From assembly GCA_947498325.1 (NCBI GenBank), contig CANMKE010000022.1:1-64000 (forward strand): DNA of 64,000 nucleotides, written 5' to 3'. The notes beneath the pieces were generated by a model, which made no database searches, was not told where the DNA came from, and saw only the letters and a list, made by a program, of their open reading frames with translations. This DNA comes from an uncultured Persicobacter sp. (GTDB taxonomy: Bacteria > Bacteroidota > Bacteroidia > Cytophagales > Cyclobacteriaceae). The position numbers and the translations under genes are program-made. Each line of letters opens with the position of its first letter. Position 1 is the first letter of the stretch. This document shows, piece after piece, positions 37,109 to 46,880 of this stretch.

Positions 37109-37835
37109 GTTGAATCAATCTGATAGGTTTAGTAAATATTGAAATGGTGATACTTGTTAAATCTATGTTCAACAATTTTTGTTGCAGCACATATTGGAAT
37201 AATTATAGCAATTTGATATTGATGGAACTTCCATCCACCTTGCCCATGTAGCGAGGCCTTTTTGTGATGTGCCATGCCACGTTTTGCTATTCCAGGACGG
37301 AATCACCCGATCGTAATCCCTCGACTTATCACATGCACCAATGAACATTTTAGATGAGCGTTTTGACTCCATACGATATCAACAGTTTAGGTGTGACGAT
37401 ATTCAACATGCGCAAAGTGGTGATCTTCATTACAGGCCTGATTTAGGCATCTCAACCACAGGTTAATCTTCAATAAATCATTAACAGTTTTAGTTTTTGG
37501 TAAAGTAGGCGTAACATCAATAAGGGGAAACTTCAGCATGAATTAGAAAATGAATGATTTTCTAAACAAATTCCGTTGGATATTTAACCTTGTCCTTTTT
37601 ATGTAATGGGAAACCACAGCAGGTCTAATCTTTTTAATTTGAATGGCGAACAGACCTAATTTAAGGTTGATAATTTGATAAGGTATTCTTCGCCTTATTT
37701 ACTTTTTAAATGCGGTAATATTGTGTCATCAAAAAAAATAAGTGAGGAAAATATCGCGAAATACTCACTTTTAGATGATGATAAACACAATATTTTAAAG
37801 GCGTATTTCGCCAGCATTTATTCTAAATTATTGAG
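37109..37835. other. Divergent intergenic region upstream of susC
   Basis: 727 bp between the beta-barrel gene and the SusC gene. A short minus-strand frame (37169-37372) has no supporting features. The clear structure is the nested inverted repeat at 37717-37794, ending 41 bases before the SusC start. Confidence 0.55.
37717..37794 (+). promoter_or_regulatory. Nested inverted repeat in the susC leader
   Basis: Outer arms AATATTGTGT (37717-37726) and ACACAATATT (37785-37794) are a perfect 10-bp match. They continue inward with CATCA/TGATG (37727-37731 and 37776-37780) and an inner stem AAGTGAG/CTCACTT (37740-37746 and 37764-37770). The whole 78-base element could fold as one long hairpin 41 bases upstream of the start codon. 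A leader RNA switch, an operator or an attenuator is possible; none is proven. Confidence 0.6.
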
Positions 37836-40800
37836 ATGAATTTGCAAAACTTTTACCCTTTGCAGTTTTCAAAAAGAAAGCTAATCCACTGCACTGCAGC
37901 GTCCATCATGATGGGGATGTTCAACTTTGGATCCGCCGTGGCAGAGGAAGCATCACCTGAGCGAACAGCAAATAGTTATACGGTGGCCGCACAGAGCCAC
38001 ACCGTAAAAGGGCGTGTAATTGATGCCACCACCGGGGAGCCCATCATAGGGGTTACGTTGGCCATTGAAGGCGCACAGGCAGGGACTTTTACAGATATTG
38101 AAGGCAATTTCGAGCTTGAAGCTGAAGCCTCGGCCACTTTGGTTGTCTCTTTTATTGGTTATGAGACGGAACGAATTATTGTCGGGACACAAACAGCCAT
38201 GGATATCGCCCTGAAGGAAGTCTCCATGGAATTGTCGGGTGTAGTGGTAACAGCGCTTGGCATCAAGCGGACAGAAAAGTCGCTCGGCTATGCGGCTTCC
38301 ATCGTCCCGACAGCCGATTTGGCAGAAACAAAATCCACCAACTTCACCAACTCTCTGGCCGGCAAGGTCGCAGGTTTGCAGGTGGTCGGCTCTACTGGCG
38401 GCGTGGCCGGTTCGTCGAGAATCACCCTGCGCGGGGAATCCTCCCTCAACCTTTCAGCCAATGGCCCTTTGTTCGTCATTGATGGCGTGCCGATATCAAA
38501 CAATACCGAAGGCTCTGGAGATTTTGCGGCCAACGCAGGAAATTTACCCGTAGATTTTGGCAATGGCGCTTCAGAACTTTCCTCCGACGATATTGAGGAC
38601 ATTACGGTGCTCAAAGGTGCCAATGCCGCAGCGTTGTACGGTTCTCGTGCTGCCAATGGCGTGATCATGATTACCACGAAAAAAGGACAGGATCGCTTTC
38701 AGGTGGAGATCAATAGCAATATTACTTTCGAGACATTATTGATGAAGCCGCGGTTTCAGGATCAGTACGGACCGGCAGAAGGCAAGCTCACCGGCCACTG
38801 GGGAGACCGAATGGATGGCACGGTTCGTCCGATTTATGGAGCGCAGGGCGTGGAGATGATGCCGAATATTTCCCGAGGGCACACGATGATCGAGGATTTT
38901 TTTGAAACAGGGGTTTCGGCCACCAACAATGTGGCGATTTCTGGAGGTAACGGACAAGACACCTATCGACTATCGTATACCAACATCTATAAAACAGGGA
39001 TTACCCCTTCCAATGAGCTGAAGCGTAACAGCATCAATTATGCTGCAAAAAATCAGCTGACCAATAAACTGAGCCTGAACACCACGGTGAACTATATTCA
39101 TTCTGGTTCGGATAATATCACTTCGGTCGGACATGGTGCGGGGGCGGTGATGTACAACTTTTATGACCGCAACGGTTTCACTCCTCTGAATGCGGATGTC
39201 AGCTGGGGAAAAAATTACTGGATGCCCGGCATGGAGCATAATCAGCAGTATTCTGCCCGTTTTATGGAAGATGGCACCAATGGCGGTAACAACCCTTACT
39301 TTGTGGCCAATGAGTTTAAAAATACCCTCGACAAAAATCGACTGATCGCCAACTTCAATCTAAATTATGAAATTTCCGAGAAAGTAGCCACCATGCTGCG
39401 CGGAGGAACAGATTACTATAATGAACACCGTACAAGCCGTGAGGCTTTTTCTTCAACCCGAAATCTGGAAGGAATGTACCGGGAGGAGAAATATGGCTAT
39501 CAGGAAAATAATTTCGACTGGATTACCACTTATAAGGAGGAGATTGGGCCCAACTGGAAGGGTACTTTTGTTGGTGGAATGAACGTGATGCGTCAGAAAA
39601 GAATCAACTCCATGACCCATGGAATAGGCCTGACCACCCCAGGAGTGTATTCTATCAATAACTTTAAGGGCAACCCTACAGTAAGCCAACTGAATACTGA
39701 ACGGGCTATAATGGGCATTTATGGAACGGCCCAAATGGCTTTTAAAGATGTTTGGTTTGTAGATGTTACCGCCCGAAACGACTGGTCTTCCACACTGGTG
39801 AATCCTTTTGCGGAGAATGGAAATCAGAATAAATTCTCCTTCTTTTACCCTTCGGTGTCCACTTCCCTGATATTATCGGAGCTGATTGAGATGCCTAAAT
39901 TTTTGAATTATACCAAGATTAGAGGAGGCTTTGCCATGGTGGGGAACGATACCGACCCCTATATGACTTATGCCACCTATGTATCTGGTGCATTGCCTGG
40001 CACCAACACGAACCCCAACCTGAACCCTAATGCGAATTTGAAACCGGAAATGACCACCTCCTTTGAGTTGGGCTTGGATGCCCATTTTTTCGACAGCCGC
40101 CTGACCATGGACCTGACCTATTATCATATGGATTCAAGGGATCAGATTCTCGTGGCGCCGGTTTCCACCACTACCGGATATACCGAAACGCTTTTAAATG
40201 CAGGTCATATTCAGAATCGGGGAATTGAAATTGCCTGGAATGCCCTTTTGATTGAAGGGGAAAATTTCAAGTGGAATTTCAGTGGAAACTTTACCCGAAA
40301 TTTCAATGAGATCAAGTCGCTTGCCCAGGACATTGATGCCTATGTGATTGCACGGCCTACGGATGGAGGTTCCTCGCCGGGAACCCAGACCGTCATTGCT
40401 GAAGTGGGCGAAAGAATGGGCACCCTTTCTGGCTATGGCTATCAGCGGGTGCAGGACCCTTCGAGTCCCTACCATGGCATGATCATTTATAATGAAGCCG
40501 GACAGGCCCTGAGAAAAGACGAAGCTGAAATTTGGGGGAATTATAATCCTGACTGGACGATGGGGCTTCGTAACGAATTCTCTTATAAAAACTGGCATTT
40601 GAGCGCCCTCTTTGATGTCCGAAAAGGAGGCAGTATTTATTCGTACTTCCACTCCAATATCTACGCTTCAGGCCTGGCGGAAGAAACATTGCCGGGCCGT
40701 AATGGAGGCGTGTTGATCACCGATGGGGTGTACCGCGACAGCGAAGGGAATTTCCATACTTTTGAACATGAGGTAGATGCGCAAACCTATTATACAGAGA

Positions 40801-41084
40801 AATTTGCCCGAAACAATATGGAGGCCAATACCTTTGATGCCACTTTTGTGAAGCTTCGGGAACTCTCCATCGGCTACTCTTTTCCTCAGCAGATGATCTC
40901 CAAAGTAGGCCTGCAATCGCTGCGGGTATCAGCCGTTGGGCGCAACCTGTGGATGTGGTCAAAAACACCTTATATCGATCCCGAAAATATGACCATGAAT
41001 GCCGGTTATACCATTCCGGGATTTGAGGTGGGGCAGCTGCCTTCCACCCGCAACTTTGGCTTCAATATCAATATGACTTTCTAA
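37836..41084 (+). CDS. SusC/RagA-type TonB-linked outer-membrane transporter
   Basis: 1082 residues. An N-terminal signal region (~1-36) ends near SAVAEE. A carboxypeptidase-regulatory-like domain (~55-140, VKGRVIDATTGEPIIGVTL), then the SusC plug (~150-270) with LSGVVVTALGIKRTEKSLGY and VLKGANAAALYGSRAANGVI, then the barrel to a C-terminal Phe (INMTF). It imports a ligand captured by the SusD partner encoded 135 bases downstream. No glycoside hydrolase, sulfatase or protease is attached to the pair, so the ligand is not predictable. Confidence 0.95.
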   Translation: MNLQNFYPLQFSKRKLIHCTAASIMMGMFNFGSAVAEEASPERTANSYTVAAQSHTVKGRVIDATTGEPIIGVTLAIEGAQAGTFTDIEGNFELEAEASATLVVSFIGYETERIIVGTQTAMDIALKEVSMELSGVVVTALGIKRTEKSLGYAASIVPTADLAETKSTNFTNSLAGKVAGLQVVGSTGGVAGSSRITLRGESSLNLSANGPLFVIDGVPISNNTEGSGDFAANAGNLPVDFGNGASELSSDDIEDITVLKGANAAALYGSRAANGVIMITTKKGQDRFQVEINSNITFETLLMKPRFQDQYGPAEGKLTGHWGDRMDGTVRPIYGAQGVEMMPNISRGHTMIEDFFETGVSATNNVAISGGNGQDTYRLSYTNIYKTGITPSNELKRNSINYAAKNQLTNKLSLNTTVNYIHSGSDNITSVGHGAGAVMYNFYDRNGFTPLNADVSWGKNYWMPGMEHNQQYSARFMEDGTNGGNNPYFVANEFKNTLDKNRLIANFNLNYEISEKVATMLRGGTDYYNEHRTSREAFSSTRNLEGMYREEKYGYQENNFDWITTYKEEIGPNWKGTFVGGMNVMRQKRINSMTHGIGLTTPGVYSINNFKGNPTVSQLNTERAIMGIYGTAQMAFKDVWFVDVTARNDWSSTLVNPFAENGNQNKFSFFYPSVSTSLILSELIEMPKFLNYTKIRGGFAMVGNDTDPYMTYATYVSGALPGTNTNPNLNPNANLKPEMTTSFELGLDAHFFDSRLTMDLTYYHMDSRDQILVAPVSTTTGYTETLLNAGHIQNRGIEIAWNALLIEGENFKWNFSGNFTRNFNEIKSLAQDIDAYVIARPTDGGSSPGTQTVIAEVGERMGTLSGYGYQRVQDPSSPYHGMIIYNEAGQALRKDEAEIWGNYNPDWTMGLRNEFSYKNWHLSALFDVRKGGSIYSYFHSNIYASGLAEETLPGRNGGVLITDGVYRDSEGNFHTFEHEVDAQTYYTEKFARNNMEANTFDATFVKLRELSIGYSFPQQMISKVGLQSLRVSAVGRNLWMWSKTPYIDPENMTMNAGYTIPGFEVGQLPSTRNFGFNINMTF

Positions 41085-41219
41085 ATCTTTATGGAGGAAA
41101 TGAGCCCAGTGCATGAAGCCCATTGGCAGGTCAGGTTTTCCTTATCGCCAAGCCGTCTCCAACAATGGCGTTCAATGCCTTGCTTATACATTTGGGTCCG
41201 TTCCTCTTCCTAAAAAATC

Positions 41220-42674
41220 ATGATCATGGTTAAAAAATATAAATCCTTTGCTGCTGGCGTAACCCTTGTTTTGGGGTTAAGCGCTTGTATTGATCAGTTC
41301 AAAGAAATCAATACCGATAAAAACGACCCTACGGCGGTAAGCCCCGGCGCCCTTCTGGGAAATGTTATTTTTGAGGCAGGAAGAACCCTCGCCGATCGAA
41401 ATATGGACATTATGACCGATGTGGTGCAGTATTCCTCCGGTAAAATTGGTGGGCAGCGTTCCTTTGAAAATTTCAACTGGTCGCCGGATACGGGCGAAGA
41501 ACTTTGGGACATGATCTACCTGAACATGACCAATGTGCGGGACATGAATCAAAAAGCCCATGCTTTGGAACAGAAAGCATATGAAGGGGCTTCCCTGGTG
41601 ATGGAGGTCTATCTGATGAGTCTGGCCACAGATGCTTTTGGCGATGTGCCTTACCGTCAGGCATGGCGGCTCGATGAAAATTTGCTTCGCCCTGCTTATG
41701 ATCCTCAGGCGGTTATTTATGACTCCCTTTTAGTGAAGCTGAACCGTGCAGATCAGTTGTTTATGGCAGATGAAACAGGGATGATTAGCGGTGGTGATTT
41801 TATCTTTGATGGCGACGTAGAAGCATGGCAAGGCTTTGGCAATGCCCTGCAGTTGCGCCTTCTTGCACGCATGATCACCAAAGACCCCTCCAAAATCAGT
41901 CAATTTGCGGAGGTCGCTCAGCGTCCCTTGCTCACCACCAATGCCATGTATACTTTTTCGGGCGTCGCGCCGGACCTTTCCCCTGTATTTCTCTGGCGGG
42001 AAACGGATTTCAACCTCAGGAGATTATCCGTTACCATGGCGGAAATGATGAATGGGCTGAATGATCCCCGCCGTTCAGCATACTATGAACGTCCGCAGGG
42101 CGAAACGGAATGGGTCGGCTGCCCCATAGGATATACCATTGCGCAATTCGATGCCGACCCTCAAAACCACCGATACGCCACTCTGAACCAAAGTTTTTTG
42201 GATAACGGCGCCTATGCCAACGCAACTTTTATGAGTTATGCTGAACAGGAATTTCTGCTTGCGGAGGCGGTACTGAAAAACTGGATTAATGGGGAGGCAG
42301 AAATCCACTATAACCGGGCGGTAACCTCTTCTATAGCATTTTGGAATAACTATGGCGGAAGTGGGCTAACCCCTGAAGCCTATTTGGCACAGGCGGAGGT
42401 CGCCTTTTCCGGTGAACTGGAACAGGTGCTCACTCAAAAATATATTGCGCAGTTTGCCAATCCTTTTGAATGCTGGTTCGATTACCAGAGAACGGGATTT
42501 CCTGCCCTGAAGCTCGCCCATACGGCACAGGTGAACAATGGTGACCACCCTGCAAAACGATTCATGTACCCATCTTTTGAGGCCATGTCGAATCATGAAA
42601 ATATGCGAAATGCCATCGATCGGACAATGAACGGCGTGGACGACATCAATGCGACAATCTGGTGGAATAATTAA
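41220..42674 (+). CDS. SusD/RagB-family ligand-binding lipoprotein
   Basis: 484 residues (482 if the Met at 41226 is used). A lipobox GLSAC puts the lipidated Cys at 23. The body has the features of the SusD-like group that begins DQFKEINTDKNDPTAV, with DVVQYSSGK, GDVPYRQA, LQLRLLARM, FMSYAEQEFLLAEA and KYIAQFANPFECWFDYQRTGFP. It forms the surface lid over the SusC channel. It is followed by a strong bidirectional terminator shared with the convergent PepSY gene. Confidence 0.93.
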   Translation: MIMVKKYKSFAAGVTLVLGLSACIDQFKEINTDKNDPTAVSPGALLGNVIFEAGRTLADRNMDIMTDVVQYSSGKIGGQRSFENFNWSPDTGEELWDMIYLNMTNVRDMNQKAHALEQKAYEGASLVMEVYLMSLATDAFGDVPYRQAWRLDENLLRPAYDPQAVIYDSLLVKLNRADQLFMADETGMISGGDFIFDGDVEAWQGFGNALQLRLLARMITKDPSKISQFAEVAQRPLLTTNAMYTFSGVAPDLSPVFLWRETDFNLRRLSVTMAEMMNGLNDPRRSAYYERPQGETEWVGCPIGYTIAQFDADPQNHRYATLNQSFLDNGAYANATFMSYAEQEFLLAEAVLKNWINGEAEIHYNRAVTSSIAFWNNYGGSGLTPEAYLAQAEVAFSGELEQVLTQKYIAQFANPFECWFDYQRTGFPALKLAHTAQVNNGDHPAKRFMYPSFEAMSNHENMRNAIDRTMNGVDDINATIWWNN

Positions 42675-42693
42675 GACACTGACTAAAACAAAA

Positions 42694-42737
42694 AAGCGAT
42701 TGATCAACTTAGTGCACCTAAAATTGATCAATCGCTT
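42694..42737. terminator. Bidirectional terminator between susD and the PepSY gene
   Basis: AAGCGATTGATCAA (42694-42707) and TTGATCAATCGCTT (42724-42737) form a perfect 14-bp stem. An A-run on the left serves the minus strand; T-rich DNA on the right serves the plus strand. Confidence 0.9.
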
Positions 42738-42743
42738 ATTGTA

Positions 42744-43898
42744 TTATTTTAATTCAAGGGCTTTTTCACCCTTGGATGATTTCTTCCGACTCTTTTTATG
42801 GCGTCGGCCATACCAAAGCATAAAACCACTCAGGGGTAGGGTGGCCGTGAGTAAGCTCACAAAAAATGCAATGATTTTTCCTGCTATGCCACCAATAGCC
42901 CCAACATGAATGTCATAGTTCATCCGGAGCACTTTATCGGCCAAGTGGGCATTTTTATAGGCATCGTAAATCGTGTTGCCTTTAACTTCTTCAAGCGTAC
43001 GCTGATCAAAATAGCGGTAGTCAGCATTGTAAATTACCCCTTCCGTCCGGACCACCTCTACAAGAATACAATCCTTGTCGGTATACGGATAATGGATTTC
43101 GATTTTTTCCCCATGGGGATATTCTTTTTGCATCATTCCGAGAAGTCGATCGATCGCTGGGCTGTCCGCAGGAATGGCTTCCGACAGCTGTTGTGGGATT
43201 TCATAAGTTGGATTTTTTGCTCCACCCAAGCCGAAATACACCCCTTTCTGAATCCATTCAAAAGACATCACTAGCCCCGTAAAAGAGAGGATCAGGGCAA
43301 GGCCGCAAATGTAAAACCCGAGAATGGCATGCAGGTCGAAATTTTTCCTTTTCCAGCCAGTAGATGGCTTCCATTTAAATTTAAGCCGTTGGTTCAGGTG
43401 CTTTTTCTTTTTTGGCCACCACAAAATGATGCCCGAAAATAGCATCACTACAAAAATGAGAATAGACCACCTCACCAGCGGTTCACCAATGGCTTTGGGA
43501 AGCCACAAGCGCACATGCCCCCGCAGTACAGTGCCAAAAAATCCGCCAAGGTGATTCTCCTCCGCCAGAATTTCTCCGGTGTAGGGGTGAATATATAAGC
43601 TATGATAAAATTCAGGCTCAAACTCATAATAAACCAGCGTGATGGGTTCATCGGCTTGACCATAAATTACACCGTGAATCAACCTATTGGGGTATTTTTT
43701 ATGGGCAATTTTTTCGATTTGTGTAGGGGTAAGCAAAGGGGAACTTTCCACCGGAATGTGAATCGCTGTTTGGGTAAGTTGCTGAATTTCCGACTTAAAC
43801 ACCCAACAGCAGCCCGTTACCGAAACGATAAAAACCACCAGACCCGTAAGCAGTCCGAGTAGTTTGTGGAGTTGTAAAACCTTCTTTTTTATGCGCAT
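42744..43898 (-). CDS. PepSY-associated inner-membrane protein, iron-uptake type
   Basis: 384 residues from the ATG at 43898; a GTG 42 bases upstream would add 14 residues that do not look like part of the family. Four hydrophobic segments (~14-35, ~145-165, ~190-212, ~338-360) and two PepSY-like periplasmic regions (e.g. IAHKKYPNRLIHGVIYG, HPYTGEILAEENHLGGF) match the PiuB/FoxB-like group thought to help release iron from siderophores in the periplasm. It lies 50 bases after the siderophore-receptor gene on the same strand and so is probably its operon partner. The basic C-terminus (RRHKKSRKKSSKGEK) is cytoplasmic. Confidence 0.88.
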   Translation of the reverse strand: MRIKKKVLQLHKLLGLLTGLVVFIVSVTGCCWVFKSEIQQLTQTAIHIPVESSPLLTPTQIEKIAHKKYPNRLIHGVIYGQADEPITLVYYEFEPEFYHSLYIHPYTGEILAEENHLGGFFGTVLRGHVRLWLPKAIGEPLVRWSILIFVVMLFSGIILWWPKKKKHLNQRLKFKWKPSTGWKRKNFDLHAILGFYICGLALILSFTGLVMSFEWIQKGVYFGLGGAKNPTYEIPQQLSEAIPADSPAIDRLLGMMQKEYPHGEKIEIHYPYTDKDCILVEVVRTEGVIYNADYRYFDQRTLEEVKGNTIYDAYKNAHLADKVLRMNYDIHVGAIGGIAGKIIAFFVSLLTATLPLSGFMLWYGRRHKKSRKKSSKGEKALELK

Positions 43899-43948
43899 AA
43901 ACCGAAAAGTTAAAGTGGGCAAAGTGATGGCTGTGCCCACAGGGAAAA

Positions 43949-46345
43949 TTAGAATGAATAGGTGAAATTAGCCAGAAAAGCCCGAGGCGCCTGAGGCGTT
44001 ATCGTGGTCCAGCCTTTATAGTACTCCTCATCAAAAAGGTTATTTACTTTCAGACTGATGCGGTAGCTGTCTTTCTGGAAATATACCGAGGCACTCGCCA
44101 CCATATAGCTTGGCAAAATAAAGTCGCCGGTGGTGGTATAGTTTTTCACGTACCGTTCGCTGGCGCCATTAAGTCCGAAACCTGCTCCAAGCCCCTGAAC
44201 AGGTCCATGGCTGAATTGGTAGCTTGACCAAAAATTAAAGAGCATCTTCGGGCCGGCCTCCAATGGGCGCTGTCCCAAAATCAGCGGGTCATCGGTTTGT
44301 GTGGTGGTGCTTTCATTATGACTGAAACCGGCACGGAGATTCAGCCCTTTTACCGGATTGGCATTGACCTCAATCTCAACGCCTTCGCTTCGAACGGCCC
44401 CATCCTGAATTTTATTGAAAGGATTCTCAGGGTCGATCATCACGCGGTCAGAAACTTCAATGTTATAATAGCTGACCGTGGCATTCAGACGATCTTCAAG
44501 GAAATTGGATTTCACACCAAATTCAAACTGATTGGCACGCTCTGGCTTATAAACGACGATTTGCTGAGGACCGGATTCCGGATCACCGACCAGCTGTGGG
44601 GCAATATTCTGGAAGCCATTTTGATAGTTGGCAAACAGCGACAGCTTATGCATAATTGGCTGATACATCACTCCAACCTTTGGGGAAAGGGTGGTTTGCT
44701 CGTAGCAGTCATCAGTGTTATTGAGGTCGCCCTCATTATTGAAATGGTCAAGGCGCAAACCTACCATCGCCGATAGGCGAGGGGTGAAATTGATGACATT
44801 CGATACATAGGAGCTCATGATGCTGTGTCTTGATTTGAGGTGTCCTATTGGCTGATCAGCCAGTGCCTGATCAACACCTGCCTGCGACAGCGGAAAATCG
44901 GCACTGTCGTCGCGCAGGCCATCCGGGGTAATGGCGCCATAAAATATGTAGCCACTGTTGTTGCTGGTTTGGGTAGAGGTGAAGTAGTCAAAACCAACCA
45001 CGAGTCGGTTTCTCAGTTGTCCGATTTTAAAATCTCCCGTAAAATTCTGCTGAAAGTCGGTGGTTTGGGTGTGGGCATTTTGCTTACTGATGAACCTCGA
45101 AAATTCATTGTCTCCCGTACCGCCGGTTTCCCATAAATAGGAATAGTAACCATTGGTGGATGTACCACTGGCCGAGAGCAGCGTTTGTGATTGCCAGGCA
45201 TCAGATAATTTATAGCTCATCTCCATCCGGTAATTCTGAGTAGGATTTTCCAGGGTAAGGTCGTTGCTGGTAAAAGAAAGCTGACGGTTGTAATTGAGTT
45301 CTTCAAGATTGCTCGCATGAGATTCCACACTTCTGTTCAGGAACAACATCATCGGGTTTGTTTGCTCAGCTTGGGTAATTTCTCCGTAGAACGAGAAGGA
45401 AAGTCGGTTATTGACTTTATAGGAAAGGCTTGGAGCAATAAAAAAGGAATTTTGGAATCCGGCATCCTGAAAGCTCTGCTGTCTGGTATGGGCGGTGTTC
45501 AGGCGGAAATAAATATCCTCGTTTTCTCCAAGTGGTGTATTGTAATCGCCCACAATCTGGTTCAGCCCGAAGCTCCCCGTGGTGTAGGAAAGCGAACCTC
45601 CGGTGCCTACATAAGGCTTTTTCGTAACCACATTAATCAGTCCGCCATACGAGCTTACCGCATTGCCAAACAGGGTGGCCGATGGCCCTTTCAGTACTTC
45701 GATACGTTCAATATTGGCGGGGTTGATGGTCCCGTTGGTAAGGCCGGGCAGTCCGTTGACCAATTGAGGCTGAACAGAAAAACCACGTAATGAATAGTAG
45801 CCTGCACCGTCGCCACCGCGTCCGGTAGATGCCCAGAGTTGTTCCACGCCGGTGGCATTTTTTAGGGCATCATCAAAGTTTGTTACCACCTGAGATTTTA
45901 ACAGCTCATTGGTAACAGTACTGTAAACTTGCGTATTTTCCATGTCCTTCAAAGGCAATTTGGAAACATAGGCAGTCTTACTCCGGGAAAATGCATTGGT
46001 GCGCTCGCCCTGAATAACAACATTGTTCAAAATCTCATTCCCCTCATAAAGTGCAATGGCTCCAAGCTGATGATTTTCTGCATGCCCAAGATCCACTGTA
46101 ATTTCCTGTGCCTTATAGCCAACATATGAAATGGTGAGCGTGTAGCGACCCGCCTTCAGCTGATCAAGCTCAAAGTGCCCCTGCGCATCAGTTTGCGTTC
46201 CTTTGAGGGCTCCCTTGATCAATACATTCACCCCAATAAGCGCTTCCTGGTGCTGGTCGGTGATATTACCCGAAAGGGTAGATTGCTGTGCCATTGCAGT
46301 GCCGCTCACCAGCAAAAGGAATAATGAAAGTACCCTTATAAGCAT
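43949..46345 (-). CDS. TonB-dependent siderophore receptor
   Basis: 798 residues from the ATG at 46345, whose product begins directly with a signal peptide (MLIRVLSLFLLLVSGTAMAQ); a TTG start 42 bases upstream would add residues before the signal peptide. A carboxypeptidase-regulatory-like domain (~22-105) precedes the plug (~125-245, YYSLRGFSVQPQLVNGLPG, RIEVLKGPSATLFGNAVSSY), whose wording is that of FhuA/FoxA-type ferric-siderophore receptors, and the barrel ends in Phe (FTYSF). The downstream PepSY gene supports iron acquisition. A 9-bp inverted repeat lies 23-56 bases upstream of the start. Confidence 0.93.
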   Translation of the reverse strand: MLIRVLSLFLLLVSGTAMAQQSTLSGNITDQHQEALIGVNVLIKGALKGTQTDAQGHFELDQLKAGRYTLTISYVGYKAQEITVDLGHAENHQLGAIALYEGNEILNNVVIQGERTNAFSRSKTAYVSKLPLKDMENTQVYSTVTNELLKSQVVTNFDDALKNATGVEQLWASTGRGGDGAGYYSLRGFSVQPQLVNGLPGLTNGTINPANIERIEVLKGPSATLFGNAVSSYGGLINVVTKKPYVGTGGSLSYTTGSFGLNQIVGDYNTPLGENEDIYFRLNTAHTRQQSFQDAGFQNSFFIAPSLSYKVNNRLSFSFYGEITQAEQTNPMMLFLNRSVESHASNLEELNYNRQLSFTSNDLTLENPTQNYRMEMSYKLSDAWQSQTLLSASGTSTNGYYSYLWETGGTGDNEFSRFISKQNAHTQTTDFQQNFTGDFKIGQLRNRLVVGFDYFTSTQTSNNSGYIFYGAITPDGLRDDSADFPLSQAGVDQALADQPIGHLKSRHSIMSSYVSNVINFTPRLSAMVGLRLDHFNNEGDLNNTDDCYEQTTLSPKVGVMYQPIMHKLSLFANYQNGFQNIAPQLVGDPESGPQQIVVYKPERANQFEFGVKSNFLEDRLNATVSYYNIEVSDRVMIDPENPFNKIQDGAVRSEGVEIEVNANPVKGLNLRAGFSHNESTTTQTDDPLILGQRPLEAGPKMLFNFWSSYQFSHGPVQGLGAGFGLNGASERYVKNYTTTGDFILPSYMVASASVYFQKDSYRISLKVNNLFDEEYYKGWTTITPQAPRAFLANFTYSF

Positions 46346-46367
46346 ATTATATTTATTTAGACTGATT

Positions 46368-46401
46368 AAAAATAGTAACGGGCGCAAAAGTAACTATTTT
46401 T
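46368..46401 (-). promoter_or_regulatory. Inverted repeat upstream of the siderophore receptor
   Basis: AAAAATAGT (46368-46376) and ACTATTTTT (46393-46401) are perfect 9-bp arms separated by 16 bases. The position, just upstream of an iron-uptake gene, suits an operator, but the sequence does not match the classical Fur box. Confidence 0.35.
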
Positions 46402-46880
46402 ATTTGAGTGCCAAATAGCAAAGTGCTTTTTTTGGCCAATATCCGCATTCAGGAGTTATAAGAAGGTTTTTTTAGCACTTTGGGACAGGATTTTGGAAAG
46501 GAGGCGAATATCGAATAGCAACTCAGAATGCAGTAATAGGATGTAAGTATGGCTTCATCATTAAATTGACAGGCTTAAAAAACGCATTATGCTTTATTAG
46601 AGGTTCTTAGGTTTTAGTTGGTTGAATTTCGACCTAAAAGAGCGCGTTAAAAATGATTTGGCTAAAAGTGATTTTTCCTCCCCAAAAAATTTATGGATGA
46701 AAAATAATTTAAAAGTTTGAATAGACTGCCTCAATCAAGATTGGTTATTCTTCCCCTTTGATGTTTGGTCATCTATGCGAATTAATTAAAGATATTTCAT
46801 CGATGTAACCTTCAGAGGGTCATTAATTTAAGGGTGTCCGCCAAAAAGTGCGGCGATATTTTTTACCTAAATAAATTATT
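46402..46880. other. Divergent intergenic region
   Basis: About 480 bp between the siderophore receptor and the first GH9 gene. AT-rich; no gene, hairpin or confident promoter was found. Confidence 0.5.

Noticed and set aside
37169-37372. 67-residue minus-strand reading frame
   Set aside because: No features, poor start context, and it lies in an AT-rich promoter region.
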